Shown here in pieces: positions 10,263-19,510 of a stretch of 64,000 nt of DNA. The notes beneath the pieces are model-generated. The model ran no database searches. It saw only the letters and a program-made list of their open reading frames with translations, and was not told the origin of the DNA. The stretch lies in the NCBI RefSeq assembly GCF_001559595.1, contig NZ_LNTY01000025.1, positions 124,001 through 188,000 of the forward strand. The letters are read 5' to 3'. This DNA comes from Enterovibrio coralii. GTDB lineage: Bacteria > Pseudomonadota > Gammaproteobacteria > Enterobacterales > Vibrionaceae. The translations under genes were made by a program, and so were the position numbers. Each line of letters starts with the position of its first letter. The stretch's first letter is position 1.

Positions 10263-11879
10263 ATGACACATCCCACTCTGCCTGTTCTCTACTATGTCTA
10301 CGTTCGGAGCTTTTACGACAGCAACGGCGATGGGATTGGTGATATCAATGGCATACGAGAGAAGCTGGATTACTTTGCTTGGTTGGGTGTCGACGGCATT
10401 CTTCTCTCCCCTATTTTCGACTCGCCCTTAAGTGATTTTGGTTATGACATTACCAACTTGAGAGGGATCAACCCTGAATACGGCACGCTCGAACAGTTCC
10501 GCCTCCTCATCAAAGAAGCCAGCGAAAAGGGCATTGACGTATACATGGATGTGGTTGCAAACCATACCTCAAGCCAGCATCCTTGGTTTAAAGAAAGCAG
10601 CAGCAACTCGGACAACGCGAAAAAAGATTGGTATGTATGGGCACCAGCACGGTCAGACGGCACACCGCCAAACAACTGGCTGACCATCTTTGGTGAGTCG
10701 GCGTGGCGCTGGCACCCCACGCGCGGAGAGTACTATTTACATAACACGCTGAGTAATCAGCCCGACCTGAATTATCGTCATCCTGACGTCATTCGCGAGC
10801 TGCTCGGCAGTGTGCGATTTTGGTTTGAGACTGGCGTGAAAGGGCTACGGCTCGATTCGGTAAACTTGTTTCTGCATGACGATAAACTCAGAAATAACCC
10901 GCCCAAACATCTTGGCTGGCAAGATCCCGCGCGCGCTGACCCTTATAAGTATCAAAGCCAGCGCTACAACATTAGCCGCCCTGAAAACATCCATTTGCTC
11001 AAACAACTTCGGGTTATCGCCGACGGCTATGACGAAAAGAAATGGTTGCTGGGTTCGTTAAGCGATCCATCGCCCTACCCGATTATCGATCGCTACACCA
11101 GCGAAGGTGATGCACTGGATGCCGCAAATGTGTTTGAATCGCTCAGCCTTTGTCAGGATTTTCAACAGGTCGGCGAGCAGCTCCAGCAATTTTACGGTGC
11201 CGTGCATCCAGGACAAGCTTGTTGGAGCACAGGCAATCATGACATTGCGCGTGTTGCTTCACGTTGGCAAGACGCCAATGCGCACCCACAAGCAGCAAAA
11301 TTGTTACTGTTGCTTTTGGCGGTGTTGCCCGGTGCCATTTCGATTTATCAAGGAGAAGAGTTAGGGCTGCCAGAAGCCAACGTCCCGGCGGACAAGCGTC
11401 GTGACTTTTTTGGCAAACAAGTCATTGCCAATTACATTGGTCGCGACGGTTGCCGTACACCAATACCTTGGGCGGCCAACGCACCTCATTTGGGATTCAG
11501 CAATGGCGAGAGCTGGCTGCCGCCAGATCCCAATCACGCACCATACTCAGTGGATGAGCAGACACACCAAGAAGATTCTGTACTTACATTTACCCGCGCA
11601 TTGCTTCAATGGCGAAAGACACTGGCCGTGCTGCAAAAGGGCAGTTGCCGTGTACTTGCTTACAATCAAGCCTTGATCGTGCTTGAACGCCATTTCAAAG
11701 AGCATACGATGATTATTGCGCTCAATGGCTCACCGCAAGATGCAACCATACGTCTTAATTTGCCCTCGCCCGCACAGACCTTTGCCATACCGCACATGGC
11801 TCACAACGAAGACATCATTCAACACGCCCTGCAGCTTTCTCCTTGGCAAGCTTGGGTAGGTTTTATGTCGAATGGCTAA
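10263..11879 (+). CDS. GH13 alpha-glucosidase-like protein lacking the acid/base glutamate
   Basis: A 538-residue protein with the full glycoside hydrolase 13 layout (oligo-1,6-glucosidase subfamily): the DxNGDGIGD calcium loop near residue 20, DVVANH near 96, nucleophile Asp198 in GLRLDSVN, and the transition-state pair His326-Asp327 in GNHD. The strand-beta5 position that carries the catalytic Glu (VGE in the paralogue at 14757-16400) reads LGS here, with Ser265 encoded by TCG at 11055. Hydrolysis by the usual retaining mechanism should therefore be impaired. It could be a binding or regulatory pseudoenzyme, or act by another route. It is a lone gene, 3 kb from the alpha-glucoside operon and on the opposite strand, with no signal peptide. 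Confidence 0.85.
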   Translation: MTHPTLPVLYYVYVRSFYDSNGDGIGDINGIREKLDYFAWLGVDGILLSPIFDSPLSDFGYDITNLRGINPEYGTLEQFRLLIKEASEKGIDVYMDVVANHTSSQHPWFKESSSNSDNAKKDWYVWAPARSDGTPPNNWLTIFGESAWRWHPTRGEYYLHNTLSNQPDLNYRHPDVIRELLGSVRFWFETGVKGLRLDSVNLFLHDDKLRNNPPKHLGWQDPARADPYKYQSQRYNISRPENIHLLKQLRVIADGYDEKKWLLGSLSDPSPYPIIDRYTSEGDALDAANVFESLSLCQDFQQVGEQLQQFYGAVHPGQACWSTGNHDIARVASRWQDANAHPQAAKLLLLLLAVLPGAISIYQGEELGLPEANVPADKRRDFFGKQVIANYIGRDGCRTPIPWAANAPHLGFSNGESWLPPDPNHAPYSVDEQTHQEDSVLTFTRALLQWRKTLAVLQKGSCRVLAYNQALIVLERHFKEHTMIIALNGSPQDATIRLNLPSPAQTFAIPHMAHNEDIIQHALQLSPWQAWVGFMSNG

Positions 11880-11999
11880 TGTTAGCAATGCCTCATAAAT
11901 GTTAGAAAATACTTTCAAACTCCTTGCCATACTGAAAGAGCCGATGCACTGACGGAGACACGTCAGGCGTTACTTCAATGTCGTGGAAAGGAGCAAACA

Positions 12000-13538
12000 A
12001 TGACAGATCCTGTTGTGGCTGGAAATCAGCCAATTAAGGTGACACTTGAAAAGGACAAAGAATATTATTACTGCCGTTGTGGACGGTCCAAATCGCAACC
12101 CTACTGTGATGGCTCTCATGCCGGCACTTCGTTTACCCCAATGGCATACAAAGCAGATAAAGACGGCGAAGCGTGGTTTTGCGCCTGTAAACATACCGGA
12201 AATGCCCCCTTCTGTGATGGCACCCATGCCCGATACACAGCAGAAGATATAGGGAAAGAAAAACCCGAAGTGCAACGCTCAGACAGCGCACCTGAGGCCA
12301 AAGCAACCAAGGAAGAGCCGCACGTCGAGCTTATCCACCAGCTTGCCAAAGATGGGTTGAGTAAATTTGGTCACCACGGCCCTATGACGTCGATGGGCGT
12401 GCCGCGTTACAAGCTGCCGGAATGGGAACAAATCCAAATCATGGTGGCACAAATGGCCACCAAGCCCCTGCTTGATGATGCGCCTGTTGGTACTGAACTT
12501 GTCATCGGTCCGAATGCCAAAAAGCCACTGACCTTGTCTACCCCCTTGTTTGTCTCTGACATGAGCTTTGGTGCCTTGTCTGAAGAGGCCAAGGTTGCAC
12601 TTGCCAAGGGCGCAGAAAAAGCAGGAACAGGTATTTGCTCGGGCGAAGGCGGTATGCTGCCGGAAGAGCACGAGGCCAATTGCCATTACTTCTATGAGCT
12701 TGCCAGTGCCAAATTTGGCTTTGAGCTATCCAAGGTGAAAGACGTTCAGGCGTTTCATTTCAAAGGTGGGCAAGGCGCCAAAACGGGCACAGGTGGACAT
12801 TTGCCCGGCATTAAAAACCACGGCAAGATTTCTCAAGTTCGCGGTATTCCAGAAGGTAAAGATGCGATCTCACCTGCTACCTTTACTGATCTGAAAACGG
12901 CAGCGGATTTTGCTCAACTCGCCAACGAAGTGAGACAAGTCAGTGGTGGCATTCCCATTGGCTTCAAACTCAGTGCCAACCATATCGAAGCGGACATCGC
13001 CTTTGCACTTGATGCCGGTGCAGATTACATCATCCTCGATGGACGAGGTGGCGGCACAGGGGCGGCACCTGTGTTATTTCGAGACCACATCAGTGTGCCG
13101 ACCATTCCTGCACTGGCGCGTGCACGTCACTTCTTGGATGCGCAAGGGGTTAACGACGTGACTCTGATTGTGACGGGCGGTCTGCGCGTACCCAGTGATT
13201 TCATTAAAGCGTTGGCTCTGGGGGCTGACGGTATCGCGCTTTCAAACAGTGCCATGCAAGCCATTGGTTGTGTCGGTGCCAGAATGTGTAATACCAACAT
13301 GTGTCCATCTGGCATCGCCACCCAAGACCCTGAGTTGAGAAAACGACTGGATGTGGAAAAAGCGGCCGAGCGGCTTTATAACTTCTTTACCGCTTCCACG
13401 CATTTGATGCAGGTGATGGCGCGCGCTTGTGGCCACGACCATCTTTCTCAGTTCAACATTGATGACATTGCCACCTTCCACAAAGACATGGCAGAGCTGG
13501 CTGGGATCCCATACGCAGGCGTGGGTTCCCATAAGTAA
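12000..13538 (+). CDS. CDGSH iron-sulfur / glutamate synthase-like FMN protein fusion
   Basis: 512 residues. The first ~85 residues hold two CDGSH (mitoNEET-like) motifs, CRCGRSKSQPYCDGSH and CACKHTGNAPFCDGTH, each a C-X-C...C...H ligand set for a [2Fe-2S] cluster. The rest is the FMN-binding central domain of glutamate synthase, with the conserved DMSFGALS segment, a GGQGAKTGTGG loop, GRGGGTGAAP, and the C-rich MCNTNMCPSGIATQ that binds a 3Fe-4S cluster in GltB. It lacks the glutaminase domain, so it is not a complete glutamate synthase. Such proteins are annotated as FMN-binding glutamate synthase family; the reaction is unknown. AAAGGAG sits before the ATG. It stands alone with its own terminator. 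Confidence 0.88.
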   Translation: MTDPVVAGNQPIKVTLEKDKEYYYCRCGRSKSQPYCDGSHAGTSFTPMAYKADKDGEAWFCACKHTGNAPFCDGTHARYTAEDIGKEKPEVQRSDSAPEAKATKEEPHVELIHQLAKDGLSKFGHHGPMTSMGVPRYKLPEWEQIQIMVAQMATKPLLDDAPVGTELVIGPNAKKPLTLSTPLFVSDMSFGALSEEAKVALAKGAEKAGTGICSGEGGMLPEEHEANCHYFYELASAKFGFELSKVKDVQAFHFKGGQGAKTGTGGHLPGIKNHGKISQVRGIPEGKDAISPATFTDLKTAADFAQLANEVRQVSGGIPIGFKLSANHIEADIAFALDAGADYIILDGRGGGTGAAPVLFRDHISVPTIPALARARHFLDAQGVNDVTLIVTGGLRVPSDFIKALALGADGIALSNSAMQAIGCVGARMCNTNMCPSGIATQDPELRKRLDVEKAAERLYNFFTASTHLMQVMARACGHDHLSQFNIDDIATFHKDMAELAGIPYAGVGSHK

Positions 13539-13581
13539 CCGACGTTGAGCATTGAGTGATAGAAGCACATCATTGAACGAA

Positions 13582-13605
13582 AAAAGGGGCTAAACAGCCC
13601 CTTTT
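13582..13605. terminator. Bidirectional terminator
   Basis: Perfect 10-bp stem AAAAGGGGCT / AGCCCCTTTT with loop AAAC. It is shared by the convergent glutamate synthase-like gene (+) and the sugar ABC transporter operon (-). Confidence 0.9.
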
Positions 13606-13616
13606 GTTTGGTGCAT

Positions 13617-14747
13617 TTAAGAGACCACCAGCGAGGGCGTCGTTTCTCCAACGACAGAACGCGGGAACGCTTTTCCATCGCGGTCGAACAGATGGCAGTA
13701 GTCGCTAGGAAATTCAATACAACGCTTGTCTCCTGCGCGAATCCCCGTCTGTCCTTCCACACGAATAACCACAGGATCGTTGCTTTGAGGCGTAGTGAAG
13801 TACATCAGACATTCATTGCCTAATTGCTCGACCACGCTGAGCTCCACACCGCCTTCTTGAATCGCATCTTTTTCACCAAAGCGAATATGCTCAGGACGAA
13901 TGCCCACCACACATGGGTCGCCGACATTGGCCATGGTCGTGTTCGCTGATACGGAGATCTCTTGCCCACGGTGAATTTGCACCTTGGTTGTCACCGGCCC
14001 AGTTTCCACAATGTCTGCCGTCAGGAAGTTCATTTTTGGCGAACCAATGAAACCAGCTACAAAAGTGTTTGCTGGATGGTTATAAAGCTCAAGCGGGGAT
14101 CCTACTTGCTCTACCCGGCCTTGATCCAACACCACGATCTTGGTCGCGAGTGTCATCGCTTCCACTTGATCATGGGTCACATAGATCATGGTCGCGCCCA
14201 AGCGTTCGTGCAGCCTTGCGATCTCCATGCGCATCTGCACGCGAAGCGATGCATCCAAATTCGATAACGGCTCATCAAACAAGAACACTTTCGGCTCTCG
14301 CACAATGGCACGACCAATGGCGACGCGTTGTCGCTGGCCACCAGACAATGCTCTGGGCTTGCGTTCTAAAAGCGGCTCTAGCTGCAATGCTTTCGCCACT
14401 TCCATTACTTTCTGCTCTACCGTTTTCTCTTCGGTTTTCGCCAACTTCAAGCCAAACGCCATGTTCTCGTAGACCGACATGTGCGGATACAATGCATACG
14501 ATTGAAACACCATCCCAATACCGCGATCCGGCGGGGGAAGATCGTTGCATACTTCACCATCAATCAAGAGTTCACCACTGGTGATGTCCTCTAACCCTGC
14601 GATCAATCGAAGCAAGGTCGATTTGCCGCAACCAGACGGGCCAACAAACACCACAAAATCGCCTTTACCGATATTCAAATCCACGTCTTTGGTGACATGC
14701 ACTTTGCCAAATCGCTTGTTTACTTTCTTTAAAATAACCTCAGCCAT
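13617..14747 (-). CDS. Sugar ABC transporter ATPase (MalK/UgpC/AglK type)
   Basis: A 376-residue CUT1-family ATPase. Visible are Walker A GPSGCGKST, the Q-loop, the signature LSGGQRQRVAIGRA, Walker B VFLFDEPLSNLD, and a C-terminal MalK-type OB-fold regulatory domain containing VGIRPEHIRFG. It energises the two permeases at 16397-18149. It is the last gene of the five-gene operon and overlaps the tail of the glucosidase leader. Of two adjacent ATGs, the second (14747) has the better spacing from AAGG. MalK-type ATPases can be shared among several sugar permeases. Confidence 0.92.
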   Translation of the reverse strand: MAEVILKKVNKRFGKVHVTKDVDLNIGKGDFVVFVGPSGCGKSTLLRLIAGLEDITSGELLIDGEVCNDLPPPDRGIGMVFQSYALYPHMSVYENMAFGLKLAKTEEKTVEQKVMEVAKALQLEPLLERKPRALSGGQRQRVAIGRAIVREPKVFLFDEPLSNLDASLRVQMRMEIARLHERLGATMIYVTHDQVEAMTLATKIVVLDQGRVEQVGSPLELYNHPANTFVAGFIGSPKMNFLTADIVETGPVTTKVQIHRGQEISVSANTTMANVGDPCVVGIRPEHIRFGEKDAIQEGGVELSVVEQLGNECLMYFTTPQSNDPVVIRVEGQTGIRAGDKRCIEFPSDYCHLFDRDGKAFPRSVVGETTPSLVVS

Positions 14748-14756
14748 CATGCATCC

Positions 14757-16400
14757 TTACTGTTCTGAAGCCTTTGCAAACGCCGCCTGATAAGGCGGTA
14801 ACGTCACAACATTGTCCTTGAGGTTGAATTCAAACCCGTGGCCCGTCACAGGCAACCAGGTGCCCGCAGGGAGGGAAATCGCCATTTCGGTGTCGGACAG
14901 ATTGATTGCAACCAGTAATGTTTCTTCATCACTTCGACGAACAAAACGTAGCCCTTGCGCATTGGACATCACCTGATCGATATCGCCATCAATGAGTGCC
15001 GGGTGTTGCTTTCGCCACCTCAAGTAAGTTCGATAATGCGCCAGCATGCTGTCCGCCCCTTTCTCTTGCGCGTCAACCGCGAGCACGGCGTGATTGTCAT
15101 TGACGGGCAGCCAAGGCTCTTGATGACTGAATCCGGCATGCAAGTCTCCAGAAATCCAAGGCATCGGCGTACGACAACCATCGCGTCCCTTATATTCAGG
15201 CCAAAATGGAATGCCATAAGGATCCTGAATTTTCTCAAACGGGATGTCAGCTTCCGGTAACCCAAGTTCCTCACCTTGATACAAACACACACTGCCACGC
15301 AACGAGGTTAAGAGCGCGAGTAACACTTTCCCGTACGCAAACGGGCTGGTTTCTGTCTCTCCCCAACGAGAGATACAGCGCACGACATCGTGGTTAGACA
15401 AGGCCCAGCAAGGCCAACCGTCACCTATCGCTTTCTCGATTTTTTCTATCACAGATTCGATGTACTCAGGTGAGCGATGTACGTTCAACAGATCGAAGGT
15501 GTAGGCCATGTGCAGTTTGTCATTGCCGCTGGTGTATTGCGCCATGATGGAGAGCGGATCATCATCACCAATCTCCCCGACCGTGGTGATCCCGTCATAT
15601 TGATCGAGTAACGCGCGAAGCTTGACCAAAAAACCGAGGTTTTCTGGCTGGGAAATATCGAATTTATGCTTTTGCATCGAATACGGGTTCGTCCCCGGCA
15701 CACCCAATGACTTACTGTCACCAGCCTGCAACGGCGGATTATCCCTAAGTAGTTTGTCGTGGACATAGAAATTCACCGTATCCAAACGGAACCCATCCAC
15801 GCCCAAATCCAGCCAAAACTTGACCGTATCGAGGATGTTCTCAACGACCTCTGGGTTGTGGAAATTTAAGTCCGGCTGGCTGGTAAGGAAGTTGTGCAGG
15901 TAATACTGCTGCCTGCGACTTTCCCATTGCCAAGCACAACCGCCAAAAATCGACAACCAGTTGTTTGGCGGTGTGCCATCTGGCTTGGGATCGGCCCACA
16001 CGTACCAGTCTGCTTTTGGGTTGTCACGACTGAATCGGCTTTGTTCAAACCAAGGGTGTTCATCCGAGGTGTGGCTGAGCACCTGATCGATCATGACTTT
16101 CAATCCAAGATCGTGCGCTACCTTGATCAGCGTTTCGAAATCCGCCAATGTGCCGAACAAAGGATCCACATCTCGATAGTCCGACACATCGTAGCCGAAG
16201 TCTTTCATGGGCGATTTAAAAAACGGCGATAACCACACCGCATCTACCCCTAACGCGGCGACATACGGTAATTGCTGGGTGATACCCGGCAGATCGCCAA
16301 TACCATCGCCATTGGCATCGTAAAAACTGCGTGGGTAGATTTGGTAGATCACTGCCCCACGCCACCAAAGTGGTTCTTTGTTGTTCATGTCCTCGATCAT
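14757..16400 (-). CDS. GH13 alpha-glucosidase (AglA-like)
   Basis: A 547-residue cytoplasmic alpha-glucosidase or oligo-1,6-glucosidase. Unlike the gene at 10263 it keeps the whole catalytic set: nucleophile Asp in GFRLDTVN, acid/base Glu in TVGEIGDDD, and NHD. It has no signal peptide, so it would hydrolyse alpha-glucosides such as maltose, sucrose or trehalose after uptake. Its position between the second permease gene and the ATPase gene matches the aglEFGAK order of Sinorhizobium. The ATG at 16400 overlaps the permease stop as ATGA, suggesting translational coupling; an internal ATG at 16388 (MNNKEP) is an alternative start. Confidence 0.92.
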   Translation of the reverse strand: MIEDMNNKEPLWWRGAVIYQIYPRSFYDANGDGIGDLPGITQQLPYVAALGVDAVWLSPFFKSPMKDFGYDVSDYRDVDPLFGTLADFETLIKVAHDLGLKVMIDQVLSHTSDEHPWFEQSRFSRDNPKADWYVWADPKPDGTPPNNWLSIFGGCAWQWESRRQQYYLHNFLTSQPDLNFHNPEVVENILDTVKFWLDLGVDGFRLDTVNFYVHDKLLRDNPPLQAGDSKSLGVPGTNPYSMQKHKFDISQPENLGFLVKLRALLDQYDGITTVGEIGDDDPLSIMAQYTSGNDKLHMAYTFDLLNVHRSPEYIESVIEKIEKAIGDGWPCWALSNHDVVRCISRWGETETSPFAYGKVLLALLTSLRGSVCLYQGEELGLPEADIPFEKIQDPYGIPFWPEYKGRDGCRTPMPWISGDLHAGFSHQEPWLPVNDNHAVLAVDAQEKGADSMLAHYRTYLRWRKQHPALIDGDIDQVMSNAQGLRFVRRSDEETLLVAINLSDTEMAISLPAGTWLPVTGHGFEFNLKDNVVTLPPYQAAFAKASEQ

Positions 16401-17227
16401 CCCTTAACAGCTCCGGCGGTAAGACCGGACACAATGCGACGCTGAAACACCAACACCATGACAATCAAAGGAATTGTCACAATGACAGAAGCCGCCATGA
16501 TGGTGCCCCAAGGCAACTCGTACTGACCCGCACCAGAAATCAGTGCTATCGCCACTGGCACAGTGCGCTGTTCATTGGTCAGGGTGAAGGTCAGGGCGAA
16601 CAAAAACTCATTCCACGCCGCGATAAACGCCAACAACCCGGTTGTCACCAATGCCGGCCAAAGCAGCGGCATCAACACCTTAGTGATGATTTGCCACGGC
16701 GTGGCCCCGTCGACAATCGCTGCCTCTTCAAGCTCTAGCGGCAGTTGCTGCATGAAGGTCGTGAGTACCCATACCGTGAATGGCAAGGTGAAAATCATGT
16801 AAGCAAGTGCCAAACCCGGCATGGAGTTATAAAGTCCAAACGCACGGATAAGCTCAAACAAGCCAGAAAGTACGGCCACTTGTGGGAACATGGACACGCC
16901 CAGTATGGTCAGCAGCACAATGTTACGGCCTTTGAATCGGATGCGTCCCAAGGCATAAGACGCCGTGACACCAAGCAAAAGCGATATTCCCACCACCACG
17001 GTCGACACCAACACAGAGTTAAAAAGATTGCGTCCAAACGTGCCGCCCGAGAAGACTGATGCATAGTTGCTCCAATCAAACACGGACGGTAAATACTCGA
17101 CTTCAAACAGCGCAGAGCCGGATTTGAACGAGGTCAAAATCGCGTAGTAAAACGGGAAAACGGAAAACAGGACGATCACGGTCACCAACAGGTAGAACCC
17201 TACACGCCAATACCATTTTTTCGACAT
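16397..17227 (-). CDS. Sugar ABC transporter permease (MalG/AglG type)
   Basis: 276 residues with about six transmembrane helices and the EAA loop (EEAAIVDGATPWQIITKVLMP) that contacts the ATPase. This is the second permease of a CUT1 system. GAGGGGG lies 7 nt before the ATG at 17227, and the gene begins only 1 bp after the stop of the first permease gene. It is part of the operon running from 19472 to 13617. Confidence 0.92.
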   Translation of the reverse strand: MSKKWYWRVGFYLLVTVIVLFSVFPFYYAILTSFKSGSALFEVEYLPSVFDWSNYASVFSGGTFGRNLFNSVLVSTVVVGISLLLGVTASYALGRIRFKGRNIVLLTILGVSMFPQVAVLSGLFELIRAFGLYNSMPGLALAYMIFTLPFTVWVLTTFMQQLPLELEEAAIVDGATPWQIITKVLMPLLWPALVTTGLLAFIAAWNEFLFALTFTLTNEQRTVPVAIALISGAGQYELPWGTIMAASVIVTIPLIVMVLVFQRRIVSGLTAGAVKG

Positions 17228-17228
17228 G

Positions 17229-18149
17229 TTAAGCCCCCTCATTCATGTTTCTGCGCCCTATGTACAGGTAGGCGATGGTGCACAACGCCACGATCAGGAA
17301 CAGCAGTGTGGACGCCGCTGAGCCATATCCAACATCCTGGAAATCAACCAGATTTTGTCTGGCGTAGACAGACATCGACATGGTGGCTTCGTTGGACGGT
17401 GTCAGCACATAGATAAGATCGAAAACCCTCAGCGCATCCAGTGCGCGGAACACCACGGCAACCATGATGGCCGGCATGATCAAGGGAAGCGTCACTTTGA
17501 AGAAGACTTTGACGGGATGAATACCGTCGATTTTCGCCGCTTCGTAACAGTCTGACGGCAACATTTGAAGCGCAGCCAGAATCAAAAGGGCCATGAATGG
17601 CGTGGTCTTCCAAACATCTACCGCGATGACCACGTTAAGGGAAAGATCTGAATCTGCCGTCCATGCAAGGGGGGCTGCGATCAAGCCAAGCGTCATCAAA
17701 AAATCATTGATGATCCCGAACTGATCATGAAGCATCCATCCCCACATTTTCGCCGACACGATCGTCGGAATCGCCCAAGGCACCAAAACAGCGGCACGCA
17801 CCAGCCCCTGCCCTTTAAATTTGGTGTTAAGCACCAAAGCAACTATAACCCCGAAGATTGTCTCAAGACTCACCGAGACGATGGTGAAATACAGGGTATT
17901 CCAGACAGCTTGCCACCATGTTGGGTCGAACAAGATGCCGTAGTATTCGCCATCCTCAAAGATGAAGTAGTTATCAAACCCAATGAATTCTGCCACCCCA
18001 CTGCCGTCGAGCGTTGCGTTGGTCATGCTGAACCAGAATGTACGCAGCAGTGGCCAGCCCGCTACCATGGCGAGCGTGATCAGCATAGGCGTCAGAAACC
18101 ACCAGGCGGCGCGTACGCGCCTGCGCGTCAATGCACTGGTATGTTCCAT
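17229..18149 (-). CDS. Sugar ABC transporter permease (MalF/AglF type)
   Basis: 306 residues, six predicted transmembrane helices, with the EAA loop YEAAKIDGIHPVKVFFKVTLP. It has the length of AglF-like proteins, without the large periplasmic loop of E. coli MalF. AAGGAAATTAT before the ATG at 18149 fixes the start. It forms the membrane channel together with the permease at 16397-17227. Confidence 0.92.
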   Translation of the reverse strand: MEHTSALTRRRVRAAWWFLTPMLITLAMVAGWPLLRTFWFSMTNATLDGSGVAEFIGFDNYFIFEDGEYYGILFDPTWWQAVWNTLYFTIVSVSLETIFGVIVALVLNTKFKGQGLVRAAVLVPWAIPTIVSAKMWGWMLHDQFGIINDFLMTLGLIAAPLAWTADSDLSLNVVIAVDVWKTTPFMALLILAALQMLPSDCYEAAKIDGIHPVKVFFKVTLPLIMPAIMVAVVFRALDALRVFDLIYVLTPSNEATMSMSVYARQNLVDFQDVGYGSAASTLLFLIVALCTIAYLYIGRRNMNEGA

Positions 18150-18209
18150 ATAATTTCCTTCTAAATGCAACAGTCAGGCGCACAGCGCGCCTGAGAGGGT
18201 GTTTTAGAT

Positions 18210-19472
18210 TTACCAGCGGCCGCCGCGGCTAATGCGCTTGAGATCTTTGTTGAGCTTGGTCAACGCAGCATCGGCAGTCACATTGCCTGACAGCACGCTA
18301 TGTGTTGCATTCCAGAAAGCATTAGAAACTTGGTTGTATTTGGCGCCCGTGGCCGTGGACGGTCTTGGTGTGCCATTGGCGAAGGTATTGTAAAGGCTGC
18401 CAAAGAAGGGGACGGCAGTGAGCACTTCCTCGTCTTCGTACAAAGATTCAATCGTCGGGTTGTAAGAGCCGACGATCGCTCGGCGTTTCTGCTCTTCCAG
18501 TGACGTCAGGTACATCACTAGGCTTGCGGCAACCTCAGGGTTTTCAGAGTATTTGGAAACGGCAAGCTGCCAGCCACCCAGTGTCCCCGCGTGGCTTCCA
18601 TCTTCACCGCCTTTAGGCAGCGCGACCACGCCAATTTTGTCTTTCACGGGAGAGTCTTCACTGTTACCGAGCGACCAAGCGTACGGCCAGTTACGCATGA
18701 AGACGGCATTGCCGGTCTGGAATACGCCTCTCGCCTCCTCCTCGCCGTAGTTCAGCACGCCTGGTGGTGAAATGGTATTGATCCAGCCTGCAGCCGTGGT
18801 CAGTGCCTGCTTGGCATTGTCGTTATTGATGGTGATTTTGCCGTTCTCATCGACAATGGTACCGCCGTTGTAGGACGCCACCCACTCGAGTGCATCGCAG
18901 GTCAAGCCTTCATAGGCACGCCCTTGCCACACAAAGCCCCACATCTTGTCGTTACCAGCTTCTCGCTCAGCATCCATGATTTTTTGTGCGGCTTCTGTCA
19001 GTTGCTCCCATGTTTCCGGCGGTTGCTCATCGTATTTTTCCAGCAAATCTTTGCGGTAATACAAAACGCCCGCATCGGTAAACCATGGCATGGCCACCAA
19101 ACGATCTTTTACCGTGTTGTTGGCAACGATCGACGGGAAATGTTGATCTTGTGCGCCATTGGAGTATTCGGCGAGATCGATGAAGTGATTCCCCAAGATC
19201 CCTGGCCAAATCACATCAATTTGGAATACGTCAATGTCTTTGGCACCCGCCGCCAGAAGCTGTTGGTACAGTGCCAAACGTTCTGTGGTGGAATTAGGGG
19301 TGGTGACAATTTTCGCCGTATGCCCGGTTTCTTTTTCCCACGCAGCCACACCTTCCTGACAAAGCTCTAGCTCCTGCCCTACCGCACCACATGAGATTGA
19401 AATGGTTTCGGCGTATACGTTTGCACTTAGCAAGGTTGAAGCGACAACCGCTCCGAAGATAGCACGTTTCAT
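18210..19472 (-). CDS. Periplasmic sugar-binding protein (AglE/ThuE-like)
   Basis: A 420-residue family 1 extracellular solute-binding protein with a cleavable Sec signal (MKRAIFGAVVASTLLSANVYA) cut before ETISISCG. Type features are the RLALYQQLLAAG and IDVFQIDVIWPG segments and the MPWFTDAGVLYYRKDLL strand, typical of alpha-glucoside or trehalose binders. Two cysteines near the mature N-terminus may form a disulfide. It is the first gene of the transport operon. No LacI-type regulator or recognisable operator is next to it, so regulation is not visible here. Confidence 0.9.
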   Translation of the reverse strand: MKRAIFGAVVASTLLSANVYAETISISCGAVGQELELCQEGVAAWEKETGHTAKIVTTPNSTTERLALYQQLLAAGAKDIDVFQIDVIWPGILGNHFIDLAEYSNGAQDQHFPSIVANNTVKDRLVAMPWFTDAGVLYYRKDLLEKYDEQPPETWEQLTEAAQKIMDAEREAGNDKMWGFVWQGRAYEGLTCDALEWVASYNGGTIVDENGKITINNDNAKQALTTAAGWINTISPPGVLNYGEEEARGVFQTGNAVFMRNWPYAWSLGNSEDSPVKDKIGVVALPKGGEDGSHAGTLGGWQLAVSKYSENPEVAASLVMYLTSLEEQKRRAIVGSYNPTIESLYEDEEVLTAVPFFGSLYNTFANGTPRPSTATGAKYNQVSNAFWNATHSVLSGNVTADAALTKLNKDLKRISRGGRW

Positions 19473-19510
19473 GGATCACTCCCTGTCGTGTCATCCCGGT
19501 CAATCTTCTG

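Noticed and set aside
17475..17484. CATGATCAAG inside the sugar permease gene (and CTTGATCATG at 14165-14174 in the ATPase gene)
   Set aside because: Both lack the CGAAA/CGGAA extension of the RctB-type sites and fall in conserved coding sequence.
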